Assembly (NCBI RefSeq): GCF_003609635.1
Contig: NZ_MCIA01000023.1
Location: forward strand, 124,001 to 188,000
Reading direction: 5' to 3'
Length of the DNA: 64,000 nt
Origin: Lacrimispora algidixylanolytica
GTDB taxonomy: Bacteria; Bacillota; Clostridia; Lachnospirales; Lachnospiraceae
The number at the start of each line of letters is the position of its first letter. Positions within the stretch are counted from its first letter, which is position 1. The position numbers and the translations under genes were made by a program. The notes under the pieces are model-generated. The model was given only the letters and a program-made list of their open reading frames with translations, was not told the DNA's origin and did not search any database. Shown piece after piece: positions 1 to 8,935 of the stretch.

Positions 1-233
1 AAGATAGAAAACAGCAGGAACAGACCAAAAAATGCTCCCACACCGATGGTAATGATTTTGCGTTTCTTGCTCCACTTTTTTCTTATTTTTTTCTTTTTGT
101 TGTTGCCTCCGCTCTCCTCCTTCATAAGATTTTCCAGTTCCTGTTCAAAGACTTCATCTGGCATTGGCTCCTTTAAGGATTCTATTTCCAGAGTATCATT
201 ATTTTCTTTGCCCTTTCGCTTAAAAATGTTCAT
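1..233 (-). CDS. Partial membrane-anchored protein (N-terminal end only)
   Basis: Only the first 77 codons lie in the window; the gene runs off the left edge. The start is the ATG at 233, preceded by a strong AGGAGG-type site. The product has a charged cytoplasmic N-terminus rich in Glu and Asn, a Lys/Arg-rich patch near residues 48-58, and then one hydrophobic segment starting near residue 60. This layout fits a single-pass anchored protein, such as the membrane-fusion subunit of an exporter, but the diagnostic part is missing. Family assignment is a guess; that a real gene starts here is well supported by the start site and the promoter upstream. Confidence 0.65.
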   Translation of the reverse strand, partial: MNIFKRKGKENNDTLEIESLKEPMPDEVFEQELENLMKEESGGNNKKKKIRKKWSKKRKIITIGVGAFFGLFLLFSI

Positions 234-272
234 TCCTTCTTCCCTCCTGTTATATTCCATTCCCTTTGCTTC

Positions 273-301
273 ATTATAGCGGTTTTAGAGAAGTTTTTTA
301 A
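273..301 (-). promoter_or_regulatory. Candidate promoter of the partial gene at the left edge
   Basis: On the minus strand a perfect TATAAT (273-278) lies 17 bases from a TTAAAA that matches the -35 consensus at four of six positions (296-301). It sits about 40 bases upstream of the start at 233. Confidence 0.45.
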
Positions 302-338
302 GTATAAATTTCTTATAATTTTCTAAATTTTTATACTT
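300..338. repeat. AT-rich inverted repeat, 9-bp arms
   Basis: AAGTATAAA at 300-308 is mirrored by TTTATACTT at 330-338. The repeat lies between the chemoreceptor terminator and the promoter of the next gene and touches the -35 region. It could be an operator or simply an AT-rich hairpin. Confidence 0.35.
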
Positions 339-351
339 TTCATGTTATAAC

Positions 352-400
352 AAAAAAAACCGCCTTGCTTCCAGGTTAAACCTGGGAACAAAACAGCTTT
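352..400 (-). terminator. Rho-independent terminator after the chemoreceptor gene
   Basis: Read on the minus strand, a hairpin built on CCAGGT-TTA-ACCTGG with partly paired flanks is followed by a run of eight T (352-359). It lies directly after the stop at 407. Confidence 0.7.
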
Positions 401-406
401 TTTCTC

Positions 407-2413
407 TTATATTTTAAATTTGTTAGCCAGTTCTCGTAACAACCCAGCCTGTGCAGATAGTTCTTCGCTGGCAGCTGAACTTTCTTGAGCCGTTGCAGAG
501 TTTGACTGAACTACAGAGTTTACCTGCTCCAATCCCATCAGTGCTTGACTTAGAGATTCTGCCTGTTCTCCAGAAGCATGAGATACTTCCTTAATTCTAT
601 CTACCGTATCACTAATGCCTAAAAGCACTTCGTCTAGGATTCGGCTGGTTTCTTTGGCCATCTTTGTCCCATTATCTACCGATTGTATGGAGCTGTCGAT
701 TAAATGCGCTGTGTTTTTCGCGGCCTGGGCTGATTTGTTTGCCAGATTTCTCACCTCATCTGCAACCACTGCAAACCCTTTTCCAGCTTCCCCTGCCCGT
801 GCTGCTTCAACCGCTGCATTTAATGCTAATATATTGGTTTGAAATGCGATATCTTCAATGGTCTTTATAATTTTCCCGATTTCAGAAGATTTATGATTGA
901 TATCATCAATGGCGCTCAGAAGTTTTTGCATCTGTAAGTTGCTTTGACCAGCCGCTTCTCCCACTTGAATGGCCCGTGCCTCTGCCTGTATGGAGTTTTC
1001 AGCTGTCTTTGTAATATTTTCTGATATTTTTTCCATGGCTAAAGAAAGTTCATCCATTACACCGGCCTGCTCCATGGTTCCCTGCGCCAGAGCCTGAGAG
1101 CCATTGGCAACCTCTCCTGAACCGTTAGATACCTGTTGTGAAACTTCGGCGATCTCTCCAATCGTCTTTTTAAGTACTTCAGACGTTTGTATCAGAGAAT
1201 CCTTTACCGAAACAAATTCACCGTCATAGCTATGAGTTAAATTCAAGATGAAATTTCCTCTGCCAAATTCATCAAGGGTGTGTGAGATTTCATCAATGTA
1301 TTCAATATACATTACTAACCTGCCTGTCAGATTTTTCAAAGATTCTGCAAGCTGTCCTACCTCGTCTTTGCTGGTCACGGATATTTCTACTGCCAAATCG
1401 CCTGCAGCCAACTGATCCGTTACTTTCGTAAGCTTTTTCAATGGTTTTGCAATGCTCTTGGCCACAATATACATGGTAACTATCAAAATAATTCCGATGA
1501 CAACAAATAACGCTGTCATGCTGATACCTGCGGCAGCAGCCACACGTGTAAAATCATCCTGATCCACAGTAATGATTGCCTTCCAGTCCGCACTGTCTAT
1601 GGCTCGTGTTATTCCGCAAACCGTCTTGTTCTTATCTTTATATGTAATTACATTTTTCCCTGGATTTTCATAGTCAGCTACCATCTTAGGAGCCAGTCCG
1701 ATCTCTTTGATATCCTTTAAGACCTCATTGGAATCAGGACTTACTAGTATTTTACCTGATGTGCTGATAAGACGTATTTTCCCACTGTCATGGGAGAGCT
1801 TAAATCCTTGAATTTGCTGAGTAAGGCTAGTTAGCTTCACATCAAGAGCTGCAACTCCTAACACCTCACTTCCTGAGGTGTCATAAACTGGGGCTGAAAA
1901 AGTAATTACCTGCTCTCCAGTATCCAGATCTACATAAGGCTCTGTAATAATATATCCCTTTTTTAACTGGTCATCTGTTTGAAAGACATAATCCCTTTGG
2001 TTTAAATCAAAATCAGAATCTGCGACCCAGTCTCCACCATCAAAAGCGATATTGGTATCTGCATCTGCATAATAAGCAGATAAAATTTCATCATCAGATC
2101 CCATGGTCTTTTTTAACATCCCGTAGGTCGATGGCCAGTACTGAGAGCTTTTAAGATCATCTTTGGAACTGGTGGTCATTAAAAGATTCATTCCGCTGTA
2201 ATCCTTTGCCATCTGCTGGGCAATAGAAATATATCTTCTAAAATAGCTATCTGCTTCCACCGTCATTCGCTCTGCAGAAAGCGATGCGATATTGCTCTCA
2301 TTGGAAATAACAGTTTTCCTGGTAAAGGAGATCATAAGAATTCCAGTACACACCATGAAGAAGACGATGACCCCTCCAATAATCAATAGAATCTTTGTCT
2401 CAATTTTTTTCAT
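407..2413 (-). CDS. Methyl-accepting chemotaxis protein with extracellular dCache-type sensor
   Basis: A 668-residue transmembrane chemoreceptor. It has an N-terminal membrane segment (about 8-30), a large extracytoplasmic sensor region of dCache type (about 35-290), a second membrane segment (about 295-320), a HAMP domain, and a cytoplasmic signalling domain. The signalling domain carries the conserved hairpin tip, with [20 protein letters not shown] near residue 535. Members of this family pass ligand binding to CheA/CheW and flagellar motors. The gene is monocistronic, with its own promoter (2458-2486) and terminator (352-400). The ligand cannot be told from sequence. A good AAAGGA site precedes the ATG. 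Confidence 0.95.
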   Translation of the reverse strand: MKKIETKILLIIGGVIVFFMVCTGILMISFTRKTVISNESNIASLSAERMTVEADSYFRRYISIAQQMAKDYSGMNLLMTTSSKDDLKSSQYWPSTYGMLKKTMGSDDEILSAYYADADTNIAFDGGDWVADSDFDLNQRDYVFQTDDQLKKGYIITEPYVDLDTGEQVITFSAPVYDTSGSEVLGVAALDVKLTSLTQQIQGFKLSHDSGKIRLISTSGKILVSPDSNEVLKDIKEIGLAPKMVADYENPGKNVITYKDKNKTVCGITRAIDSADWKAIITVDQDDFTRVAAAAGISMTALFVVIGIILIVTMYIVAKSIAKPLKKLTKVTDQLAAGDLAVEISVTSKDEVGQLAESLKNLTGRLVMYIEYIDEISHTLDEFGRGNFILNLTHSYDGEFVSVKDSLIQTSEVLKKTIGEIAEVSQQVSNGSGEVANGSQALAQGTMEQAGVMDELSLAMEKISENITKTAENSIQAEARAIQVGEAAGQSNLQMQKLLSAIDDINHKSSEIGKIIKTIEDIAFQTNILALNAAVEAARAGEAGKGFAVVADEVRNLANKSAQAAKNTAHLIDSSIQSVDNGTKMAKETSRILDEVLLGISDTVDRIKEVSHASGEQAESLSQALMGLEQVNSVVQSNSATAQESSAASEELSAQAGLLRELANKFKI

Positions 2414-2457
2414 ACGACTTTCCTTTCTGGAAAAAATAACATATTTTAACGTTTAGT

Positions 2458-2486
2458 ATTATGTCATCTAAAAAAGAAAAAGTCAA
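2458..2486 (-). promoter_or_regulatory. Sigma-A type promoter of the chemoreceptor gene
   Basis: TTGACT (2481-2486) and CATAAT (2458-2463) on the minus strand are separated by exactly 17 bases, about 45 bases upstream of the ATG at 2413. The spacing and match argue for the housekeeping sigma factor rather than the motility sigma factor. Confidence 0.7.
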
Positions 2487-2593
2487 CTTAGTTATAGACA
2501 ATATTTTCCATCAAACTACAAATAGCGACAATTTGTCAATCTTGTCCTAATTTTCTTAAAAGTTTGGTTTATTTTCCAATTTTTTTATACGAA

Positions 2594-3133
2594 CTATAGA
2601 TGGAAAATCGAAATAATATCTTGATTTAGTTTAGAAGATAAAATCTGTATCAGTAATTCTTCTATTGCAGAAATAGTTGCAATCAAACATAGCATAACTG
2701 CCACCCTCTGAATTCCTATGGTTTGAAATAACAGTGGGAAACTAAAAAGGAAAAAGCCTGTTGCCTTATTTGAATACGTATGAAGAAATACAAAAGAATG
2801 GTACTTCATAAAAGAAACAATGCCGGAAGCAAACCGAATTGCTGCAATCATAGCAATCCATAAAATAATTGGGAGTTTTAGATCAAGGTATGGGATCATG
2901 ATATAAAATACTATCACTAGCATGAAGAAATCCCCCACACTGTCTAGGGCGGCTCCAAACGAACTGGAAACTCCCCATTTTCTAGCCAGATAACCGTCAG
3001 ACATATCACTTAACCCACAGATTAAATAGATGATTAAAAACCAGAAAGAAAAAGGCTGAGTAAAAAGGAGCAGGAAGGATAATATGATTCTCATTGCAGA
3101 TAAGATATTAGGAATATTTTTCATCATAGCCAC
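2594..3133 (-). CDS. CDP-alcohol phosphatidyltransferase family membrane enzyme
   Basis: A 179-residue integral membrane protein. It carries the complete family signature D-x2-D-G-x2-A-R-x8-G-x3-D-x3-D (around residues 43-66), whose aspartates bind metal and the CDP-lipid. Such enzymes join a CDP-activated lipid or polyol to an alcohol acceptor, as in PgsA-type phosphatidylglycerophosphate synthases; the acceptor cannot be assigned here. I take the GTG at 3133 as the start because AGGAGG lies seven bases upstream; ATG codons at 3127 and 3124 are alternatives. That ribosome-binding site sits inside a perfect hairpin. A TATAAT-like element is present at 3182-3187. Confidence 0.85.
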   Translation of the reverse strand: MAMMKNIPNILSAMRIILSFLLLFTQPFSFWFLIIYLICGLSDMSDGYLARKWGVSSSFGAALDSVGDFFMLVIVFYIMIPYLDLKLPIILWIAMIAAIRFASGIVSFMKYHSFVFLHTYSNKATGFFLFSFPLLFQTIGIQRVAVMLCLIATISAIEELLIQILSSKLNQDIISIFHL

Positions 3134-3140
3134 CTCTTAT

Positions 3141-3158
3141 CCTCCTGCTTACAGGAGG
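3141..3158 (-). promoter_or_regulatory. Hairpin that buries the Shine-Dalgarno of the phosphatidyltransferase gene
   Basis: Perfect 7-bp stem CCTCCTG/CAGGAGG with a 4-base loop. On the minus-strand transcript the right arm is the AGGAGG that serves the GTG start at 3133, so folding would block ribosome access. It lies about 25 bases after the presumed transcription start from the TATAAT at 3182-3187. Confidence 0.5.
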
Positions 3159-3234
3159 AACTAATACGTTTCATTTCTATCATTATACTGACCAATAACA
3201 GAAATAGAAAGTAAAAGTTCCTCCTAGCTTATTC

Positions 3235-4926
3235 TTATATCATCCAATAATTATCATTGCAGACAATGCTTCGATAGGTTTCAAATCTGGACCATTTATT
3301 TACAAATGCTCCCCTGTTGTCCTTATCAAGATGGTTGCATTCTTTCAAAAAAAGATCAAGATCTGTCTTTGATTTTACATCAAGAGCAAATCCTCGTTCA
3401 TCTAGAAGCGGTAGACCGGAATATTCATATTCACCAAGGCTTATGATGTCTTTAATAGAAGCATTGCGAATGAGAACTGCTGCCGAATGCTCCACATCAA
3501 TGATATCAAAATAGTCTGGATAGCAGAAGCTGTCACCCTTTACCGGGATATTGTCACCTACATGGTAGGTTTTATCCTCTGACTTTGATTTGGATAAAAA
3601 TGCATGCTCCAGATTAAAATACAATTCTTCAAATATATAGCCATCCGCCCGAATGGAACCATTAACAAAATAAGGCTTCTTATTTTGGTCCTCCACATAC
3701 TCTACAACACCACAAGCAGAGGTCATGTGGCTTAGACGATCAATGAGGATCAGCTCTCCTAGCGTCTTGCGATTTTGAAACAGATCTGCCACAACGTGTT
3801 CGGAACATTCTATTTCGCAGAAAAGGATTTCATTCTTCTCTCCTTTATCAGCCCTTAGATGTTCCCCGGTATTTACATCTACTTTGTATTCAATTCTTTT
3901 AATTATAGCAGGAAGCCGCTTTGTTCCCAGCTTTATTAAATAGTCCTTGGCAACACTTAGGGGTTCATCGTCCATCCAGAGTAAGGAAGCCTTTATGCTC
4001 TTTCCAGTTGGAAGTGATTGACTATCGGTAAGAACACATCCCCTGCTTACATCCACCTCCCGGTCCAACTGTATGGTAACTGCCTGCCCGGAAAATGCCT
4101 CTTTTACATCCTGATCTCCAACAAGAATCCGCTCTACCTTGGCGCTTTCGCTGCCTGGAAGAGAATATAACGTTTGACCGGTTATTACCTTTCCCGATTC
4201 GATTTGTCCCTGAAAACCTCTAAATTCATGACTCGGGCGGCAAACTCTCTGAACCGGCATATAAAAGTCGTCTCGATCCTCGTTTTCGTCTATATCCACA
4301 GTCTCTAAATATGACATCAGGGTATCCTCTTGATACCATTCCATGTGGCCTGATCTTTTTGTTACATTATCACCCTCTGTAGCACTGACTGGAATGATTT
4401 TAATATTCTTTAAATCAAGCTCTTTCGCTAAGGTTAAAATCTCTTTTGTTATCTCATTAAAACTTTCTTCCTTATAATCCACCAGATCCATCTTATTTAC
4501 CGCAAAGACAAAATGATGAATTCCCATAAGAGAACAGATTCTAGAATGCCGTCTCGTCTGCACCAGCACTCCTTGCCTGGCATCCACTAAAATTACTGCC
4601 AGACTGGCAAAGGAGGCTCCCACTGCCATATTTCTTGTATACTCTTCATGTCCCGGTGTATCAGCAACAATGAAGCTTCTGCGTTCTGTGGTAAAGTAGC
4701 GGTAGGCAACGTCAATGGTGATTCCCTGCTCCCGCTCTGCCATCAAGCCGTCTAACAACAGGGAATAATCGATTTCTCCGCCTCTGGAGCCAACTTTGCT
4801 GTCGAGAATCAGTGCCTTTTCCTGGTCTGCATACAATAGCTTGGAATCATATAAGATATGTCCGATCAACGTTGACTTCCCATCATCTACGCTGCCGCAT
4901 GTAATAAATTTCAACAATCCATTCAT
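3235..4926 (-). CDS. cysN: Sulfate adenylyltransferase subunit 1 (GTPase), with C-terminal extension
   Basis: The GTPase subunit of ATP sulfurylase, which couples GTP hydrolysis to formation of adenosine 5'-phosphosulfate from ATP and sulfate. The EF-Tu-like G domain shows the P-loop GSVDDGKST (11-19), DTPGHEEY and NKMDLV. At 563 residues it is longer than a plain CysN (about 475), yet the extra C-terminal stretch, roughly 430-563, lacks an APS-kinase P-loop, so this is not a CysNC fusion. The extension contains a Trp/Tyr-rich tail and is of unknown role. The start ATG follows the cysD stop directly, so the two are translationally linked. Last gene of the sulfate operon. Confidence 0.93.
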   Translation of the reverse strand: MNGLLKFITCGSVDDGKSTLIGHILYDSKLLYADQEKALILDSKVGSRGGEIDYSLLLDGLMAEREQGITIDVAYRYFTTERRSFIVADTPGHEEYTRNMAVGASFASLAVILVDARQGVLVQTRRHSRICSLMGIHHFVFAVNKMDLVDYKEESFNEITKEILTLAKELDLKNIKIIPVSATEGDNVTKRSGHMEWYQEDTLMSYLETVDIDENEDRDDFYMPVQRVCRPSHEFRGFQGQIESGKVITGQTLYSLPGSESAKVERILVGDQDVKEAFSGQAVTIQLDREVDVSRGCVLTDSQSLPTGKSIKASLLWMDDEPLSVAKDYLIKLGTKRLPAIIKRIEYKVDVNTGEHLRADKGEKNEILFCEIECSEHVVADLFQNRKTLGELILIDRLSHMTSACGVVEYVEDQNKKPYFVNGSIRADGYIFEELYFNLEHAFLSKSKSEDKTYHVGDNIPVKGDSFCYPDYFDIIDVEHSAAVLIRNASIKDIISLGEYEYSGLPLLDERGFALDVKSKTDLDLFLKECNHLDKDNRGAFVNKWSRFETYRSIVCNDNYWMI

Positions 4927-5829
4927 TTAGAAATACCCTTCTCTCTTCCTTTTTTCCATACTTGCCGCGCCACCGTCTTTGTCAATAATACGACTGGTTC
5001 TTTCTGACTCTACGGAGCTTAGTGTCTCTTCAATAATCTCATCTAAGGTAGAAGCCTGAGATAAAACACCTCCGGAGAGAGGATAGCAACCGAGCGTCCG
5101 GAAACGGACTTCTTTTATCTGAGGAACTTCTCCCGGATTAAACCGCAGGCGTTCATCATCCACCATAATGATATTCCCATCCCGCTCCACCACTGGTCTT
5201 TTGGCTGCAAAATAAAGGGGTACGATTGGAATGCTTTCTTGTTTTATGTATTGCCAGATATCCGTCTCTGTCCAGTTGGAGATTGGAAATACCCGGATAC
5301 TTTCTCCCATGTTGATTTCAGTATTGTATAGTTTCCACATCTCCGGCCTTTGATTTTTAGGGTCCCATGCATGGGATGCATTTCGGAAGGAAAAGATTCT
5401 TTCCTTGGCACGGCTTTTTTCTTCGTCTCGTCTTCCCCCACCAAATGCGGCTGTAAATCCGTACTGATTAAGGGCTTGTTTTAACGCTTGTGTTTTCATG
5501 ATATCCGTATAAGAGGAGCCGTGGTCAAAGGGATTGATTCCTTTTTTCACTCCGTCTTCATTGATGTATTCGATCATTTCAATTCCAAGGTCTTTCGCCG
5601 TCTGATCCCGAAACTCAATCATCTCCCTAAACTTCCAAGTCGTATTTACATGAAGAAATGGAAAAGGGGGCTTCTCCGGATAAAATGCTTTCATGGCAAG
5701 GTGAAGCATGACCGAACTGTCCTTGCCGATGGAATAAAGCATAACCGGCTTCTCGCATTCTGCTGCAACCTCCCGTATGATATAGATGGCCTCTGCCTCC
5801 AACTCATCTAGATGTGATAATCTGCTCAT
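4927..5829 (-). CDS. cysD: Sulfate adenylyltransferase subunit 2
   Basis: The catalytic subunit of GTP-dependent ATP sulfurylase, partner of CysN. The PP-loop motif SIGKDSS is at residues 33-39, and the conserved [20 protein letters not shown]-type block follows near residue 130; length (300) is normal for CysD. An AGGAGA site precedes the ATG. It lies between aprB and cysN in one operon, so its product APS is handed to the AprBA reductase encoded just upstream. No CysC or CysH (PAPS route) is encoded nearby. Confidence 0.96.
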   Translation of the reverse strand: MSRLSHLDELEAEAIYIIREVAAECEKPVMLYSIGKDSSVMLHLAMKAFYPEKPPFPFLHVNTTWKFREMIEFRDQTAKDLGIEMIEYINEDGVKKGINPFDHGSSYTDIMKTQALKQALNQYGFTAAFGGGRRDEEKSRAKERIFSFRNASHAWDPKNQRPEMWKLYNTEINMGESIRVFPISNWTETDIWQYIKQESIPIVPLYFAAKRPVVERDGNIIMVDDERLRFNPGEVPQIKEVRFRTLGCYPLSGGVLSQASTLDEIIEETLSSVESERTSRIIDKDGGAASMEKRKREGYF

Positions 5830-5840
5830 AGTTATCTCTC

Positions 5841-6152
5841 CTAATATTTATTTGAATCCTTGCTATTTACATCAATTGTAATCATTGTACCGTCGCTTTT
5901 CTTGACGTTCCAATGAAGAATCTCACCTTCTATCGATACATTCATGGTACTTCCATTTCCACCAATATCTGCTCCCAAATAAAAGTCAATGGCAGAAAAC
6001 TTGCATTCCTTCACACAGGAGACGCATCCCCAGCAATCTTTTGGGTATCTCATATGAGCCTTATGATCTTTTTCCTCAATCAAGCTCCCTGGACATACCT
6101 CCAAACATTTCATACACCCAACACATTTATCTTTATCAATCCTTATGCTCAT
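5841..6152 (-). CDS. aprB: Adenylylsulfate reductase beta subunit, short ferredoxin-like
   Basis: A 103-residue iron-sulfur protein with two four-cysteine clusters: [13 protein letters not shown] near residue 10 and [11 protein letters not shown] near residue 41. These bind two [4Fe-4S] clusters that feed electrons to the flavin of AprA. The C-terminal part is a short beta-rich tail. It is shorter than AprB of dissimilatory sulfate reducers, which have a longer tail that wraps the alpha subunit. It overlaps the 3' end of aprA by 17 bases, so the two are co-translated. Assignment rests on the pairing with AprA and the sulfate operon. Confidence 0.85.
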   Translation of the reverse strand: MSIRIDKDKCVGCMKCLEVCPGSLIEEKDHKAHMRYPKDCWGCVSCVKECKFSAIDFYLGADIGGNGSTMNVSIEGEILHWNVKKSDGTMITIDVNSKDSNKY

Positions 6153-7821
6153 ACTCTGCCCCCTCTACGATGTCTCTGTAAATCATCTTAAGAGTTTTAT
6201 CAGTCATTTTGGAATTCACGTATTTATAATAGGCTTTGTCTGTGTCTTTATGATCCAGATTTTCATTGAAGCAATGCCATCTGGTTTCCTTTCTGTGATA
6301 CAAATGAGCGATGACTGATTTGCATACAATCAGCCGCTCTCTTAATTCGTAAACCTCCAGAAGTTCTCGCATATCCCTAGCCTTTAGATTCTCCCATAAC
6401 TTTAGGAGCTGACTGATTTTCTCATCTGCAAGCTGGAGATTCGTCTCATTAAACTGATAATAGGCTGTGATTCCACCTGCATATTCATCCATGATCTTTT
6501 GCATGGCCTCTTCCAACTCCTGAGCGGTAAATAATTCGTTATCACCAGTAAGTATGGTTTCATATTCTTCTATTTTAGAAGCAACAAAACTCTGGTCCAC
6601 AGATTCCTTATATCCCTTATGTAGTTTGCTGATGATATCTAAGGCAGCGATCTCCCCTTCTGCCAAAGCTCCGGTCACATACTTTTGGGGACAGCCCCCT
6701 GACACATCACCTGCTGCATACAAGCCTTTTATGGTGGTTTCCCGTTTTGTATTCACCCAGTAACCACTTGCAGTATGTCCTCCCACAATATAAGGCTCTG
6801 TTCCCGAAATCTCTACGTCCTGTTCACTTGGGTTTTTGCCTGCCTCCAGCCATTTTAGAGTCTGGCTTGGCGCCATATTTAGATACGCTTTTAAAAGCTC
6901 TTCATCCTTTTCTTCACCCACCACACTGGTCTTAAGATAACAAGGACCTCTTCCTTCCAGGTTTTCCTTCACTGTGCCATATAATCGCTCACTTGTGGTA
7001 ATTCCGTATTTTCTTTCATAATCTTCTCCAAGAGAATTCATCTGCTTCGCCCCAGCTCCCTGAGCGATGGTCCCCGTAGGTGCTATCGTATCCTTACACC
7101 TTAATGCGATAAAGCGCATTTCAAATGAAGTCATTTCGGCACCAGATAAAATTCCCATGGCATAACCTGCTCCTGTATTAAAAGGCGGATACCACATCTT
7201 GTGCCTGGAAAACCCTGGATTATTCGGTCGATATAACCCGGCGGCTCCCCCTGTTGCCATTAAGACAGCACCGGCTCGAATCTCATAAATCATCTCATCT
7301 AAAATACGAAATCCAATGGCGCCCTTTACCTCATTATCCTCCACAATCAGATCCGTCATGTTAACCTTATTTAAGACCGTGACACCAGGTGCCTCTTTGG
7401 CTGCCTTTGCTAGAAGTGGTTTGAAATTCTCTCCATTAATTTTAATATTACGATTCCCTCTTGCTGCGTAATTGCCTTTTTCATCTTTTAAGATTACAAG
7501 GCCCATCTCCTCCATGGCAGCTGTAACTGAGTTAAAGCGCTCTGCCGCTGTAAGGAGCAAATCTCTTCTTACGATGCCTTTGGCATCCTCTGTGGCATAC
7601 GTTACATAATCTTCTGGCGTTCTTCCTTCTATGATGTAGGCGTTGATGGCATTGACCCCTGCCGCAAGACAACCGCTTCTTTTTATATTTGCTTTTTCCG
7701 CAATTACAACGGAAAGACTAGAATTTCGACTGACGGTAACAGCAGCAAAACAGCCTGCCGTTCCACCACCTATGATTAAGACATCCGTATGAACAATCTT
7801 GTGACCCAGCTTCTTATTCAT
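6136..7821 (-). CDS. aprA: Adenylylsulfate reductase alpha subunit (FAD)
   Basis: A 561-residue flavoprotein of the fumarate reductase/succinate dehydrogenase superfamily. It has the dinucleotide-binding GGGTAG at 18-23 near the N-terminus and a typical C-terminal flavin segment (GLYAAGDVSGGCPQKYVTGA). AprA reduces APS to sulfite and AMP through an FAD-sulfite adduct. The gene sits between the sulfate transporter and aprB-cysD-cysN, which fixes its role better than sequence alone, because the superfamily is broad. It is shorter than dissimilatory AprA (about 620-660), consistent with the short AprB. No sulfite reductase gene is present in the window. Confidence 0.88.
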   Translation of the reverse strand: MNKKLGHKIVHTDVLIIGGGTAGCFAAVTVSRNSSLSVVIAEKANIKRSGCLAAGVNAINAYIIEGRTPEDYVTYATEDAKGIVRRDLLLTAAERFNSVTAAMEEMGLVILKDEKGNYAARGNRNIKINGENFKPLLAKAAKEAPGVTVLNKVNMTDLIVEDNEVKGAIGFRILDEMIYEIRAGAVLMATGGAAGLYRPNNPGFSRHKMWYPPFNTGAGYAMGILSGAEMTSFEMRFIALRCKDTIAPTGTIAQGAGAKQMNSLGEDYERKYGITTSERLYGTVKENLEGRGPCYLKTSVVGEEKDEELLKAYLNMAPSQTLKWLEAGKNPSEQDVEISGTEPYIVGGHTASGYWVNTKRETTIKGLYAAGDVSGGCPQKYVTGALAEGEIAALDIISKLHKGYKESVDQSFVASKIEEYETILTGDNELFTAQELEEAMQKIMDEYAGGITAYYQFNETNLQLADEKISQLLKLWENLKARDMRELLEVYELRERLIVCKSVIAHLYHRKETRWHCFNENLDHKDTDKAYYKYVNSKMTDKTLKMIYRDIVEGAEYEHKD

Positions 7822-7853
7822 GTTATCTCCTATCTCTTTCTCTATACCGGAAA

Positions 7854-8918
7854 TTAAAAGGTGATCATTTCCTTACCAATCAGCTCTTTGTTTTCCAGTA
7901 AATAGGCACGATCATCGTCATAGGCATACATCCGGTACACAATGACATGCATTCGCTCTCCAATTTCAACAGGTCTTCGCTCCAGGGAACGGTGAGTCGT
8001 CAGCAAAATGTCTCCCACCCGTAATTTGACTTCAAGGCAATTTCCTCGAAAGGAGATGTCTTCAATCACCCCTTCCTCCGAATAATCAATGATGTCCTTA
8101 AATTTAAGGTTATCGTTTTTAAAGCTTTCTACAAATTCCGGTCGAATGACTGCGCCTTTGTATTTGCCTTTATCAAAGCCTTTTAACTGATGATATCCTT
8201 CCACCTTGGAAGATTCTCCTATAAATTCTGCCACAAAAGGAGTTCCTGGGCTTTTATAGATTTGAAGAGGCGGACCGGACTGTTCAATGCGCCCTTGATT
8301 GGTGATGATGATTTCGTCTGCTGCTTCCACAGCTTCATCCTGGTCGTGGGTGACAAAGATGCTGGTGACCCCCACCTTGTGAATCATATCACGAAGCCAT
8401 TTTCTGAGTTCTCCTCTGATTTTGGCGTCAATTGCTGCAAATGGTTCATCTAAAAGGAGCAAGCTGGGATTTGGAGCGAGGGCTCTAGCAAAGGCTACCC
8501 GTTGTCTTTGACCACCGGAAAGTTGATTGGGATATCTCTTTTCCAGTCCATTTAACCCCGTCAGCTCCATAAGCTCCATAATTCGTTCCCGAATCTGCTT
8601 TTTAGGTACCTTTTTAATTTCCAGACCAAAGGCAAGATTTTCATAGACTGTCATATAGCGAAACAAAGCATAATTTTGAAACACAAAACCAATTCCCCGT
8701 TCCGCCGGGGGGATGTCATTGACTCTTTTCCCATCAATGATAATGTCACCGGAATCCGGGGTCTCAAGTCCTGCTATCATGCGTAGAATGGTGGTCTTTC
8801 CACTGCCACTTGGTCCCAACAAGGCTGCTAACTTTCCCTTTTCAATTCCAATGTTTATATCTTCTGAAGCTTTGTAGCTGCCATAGTTCTTGTGAATATG
8901 TTTCAATTCAACGTACAT
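7854..8918 (-). CDS. cysA: Sulfate/thiosulfate ABC transporter ATP-binding protein
   Basis: The ATPase of the sulfate importer. Walker A GPSGSGKTT lies near residues 36-43, the signature LSGGQRQRVAFARAL and Walker B LLLLDEPF follow, and a C-terminal TOBE-like regulatory region spans about 240-354. I start at the ATG at 8918; a GTG one codon earlier is possible, both served by AAGGAGG. The gene directly follows cysT and cysW, and the next gene is aprA, so uptake and activation are one transcription unit. Confidence 0.93.
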   Translation of the reverse strand: MYVELKHIHKNYGSYKASEDINIGIEKGKLAALLGPSGSGKTTILRMIAGLETPDSGDIIIDGKRVNDIPPAERGIGFVFQNYALFRYMTVYENLAFGLEIKKVPKKQIRERIMELMELTGLNGLEKRYPNQLSGGQRQRVAFARALAPNPSLLLLDEPFAAIDAKIRGELRKWLRDMIHKVGVTSIFVTHDQDEAVEAADEIIITNQGRIEQSGPPLQIYKSPGTPFVAEFIGESSKVEGYHQLKGFDKGKYKGAVIRPEFVESFKNDNLKFKDIIDYSEEGVIEDISFRGNCLEVKLRVGDILLTTHRSLERRPVEIGERMHVIVYRMYAYDDDRAYLLENKELIGKEMITF

Positions 8919-8935
8919 CACGATTTCCTCCTTTC

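Noticed and set aside
46-279. A plus-strand open frame rich in Phe, Leu and Ser
   Set aside because: It is the complement of the partial minus-strand gene, which has a real ribosome-binding site and promoter; the plus frame has neither.
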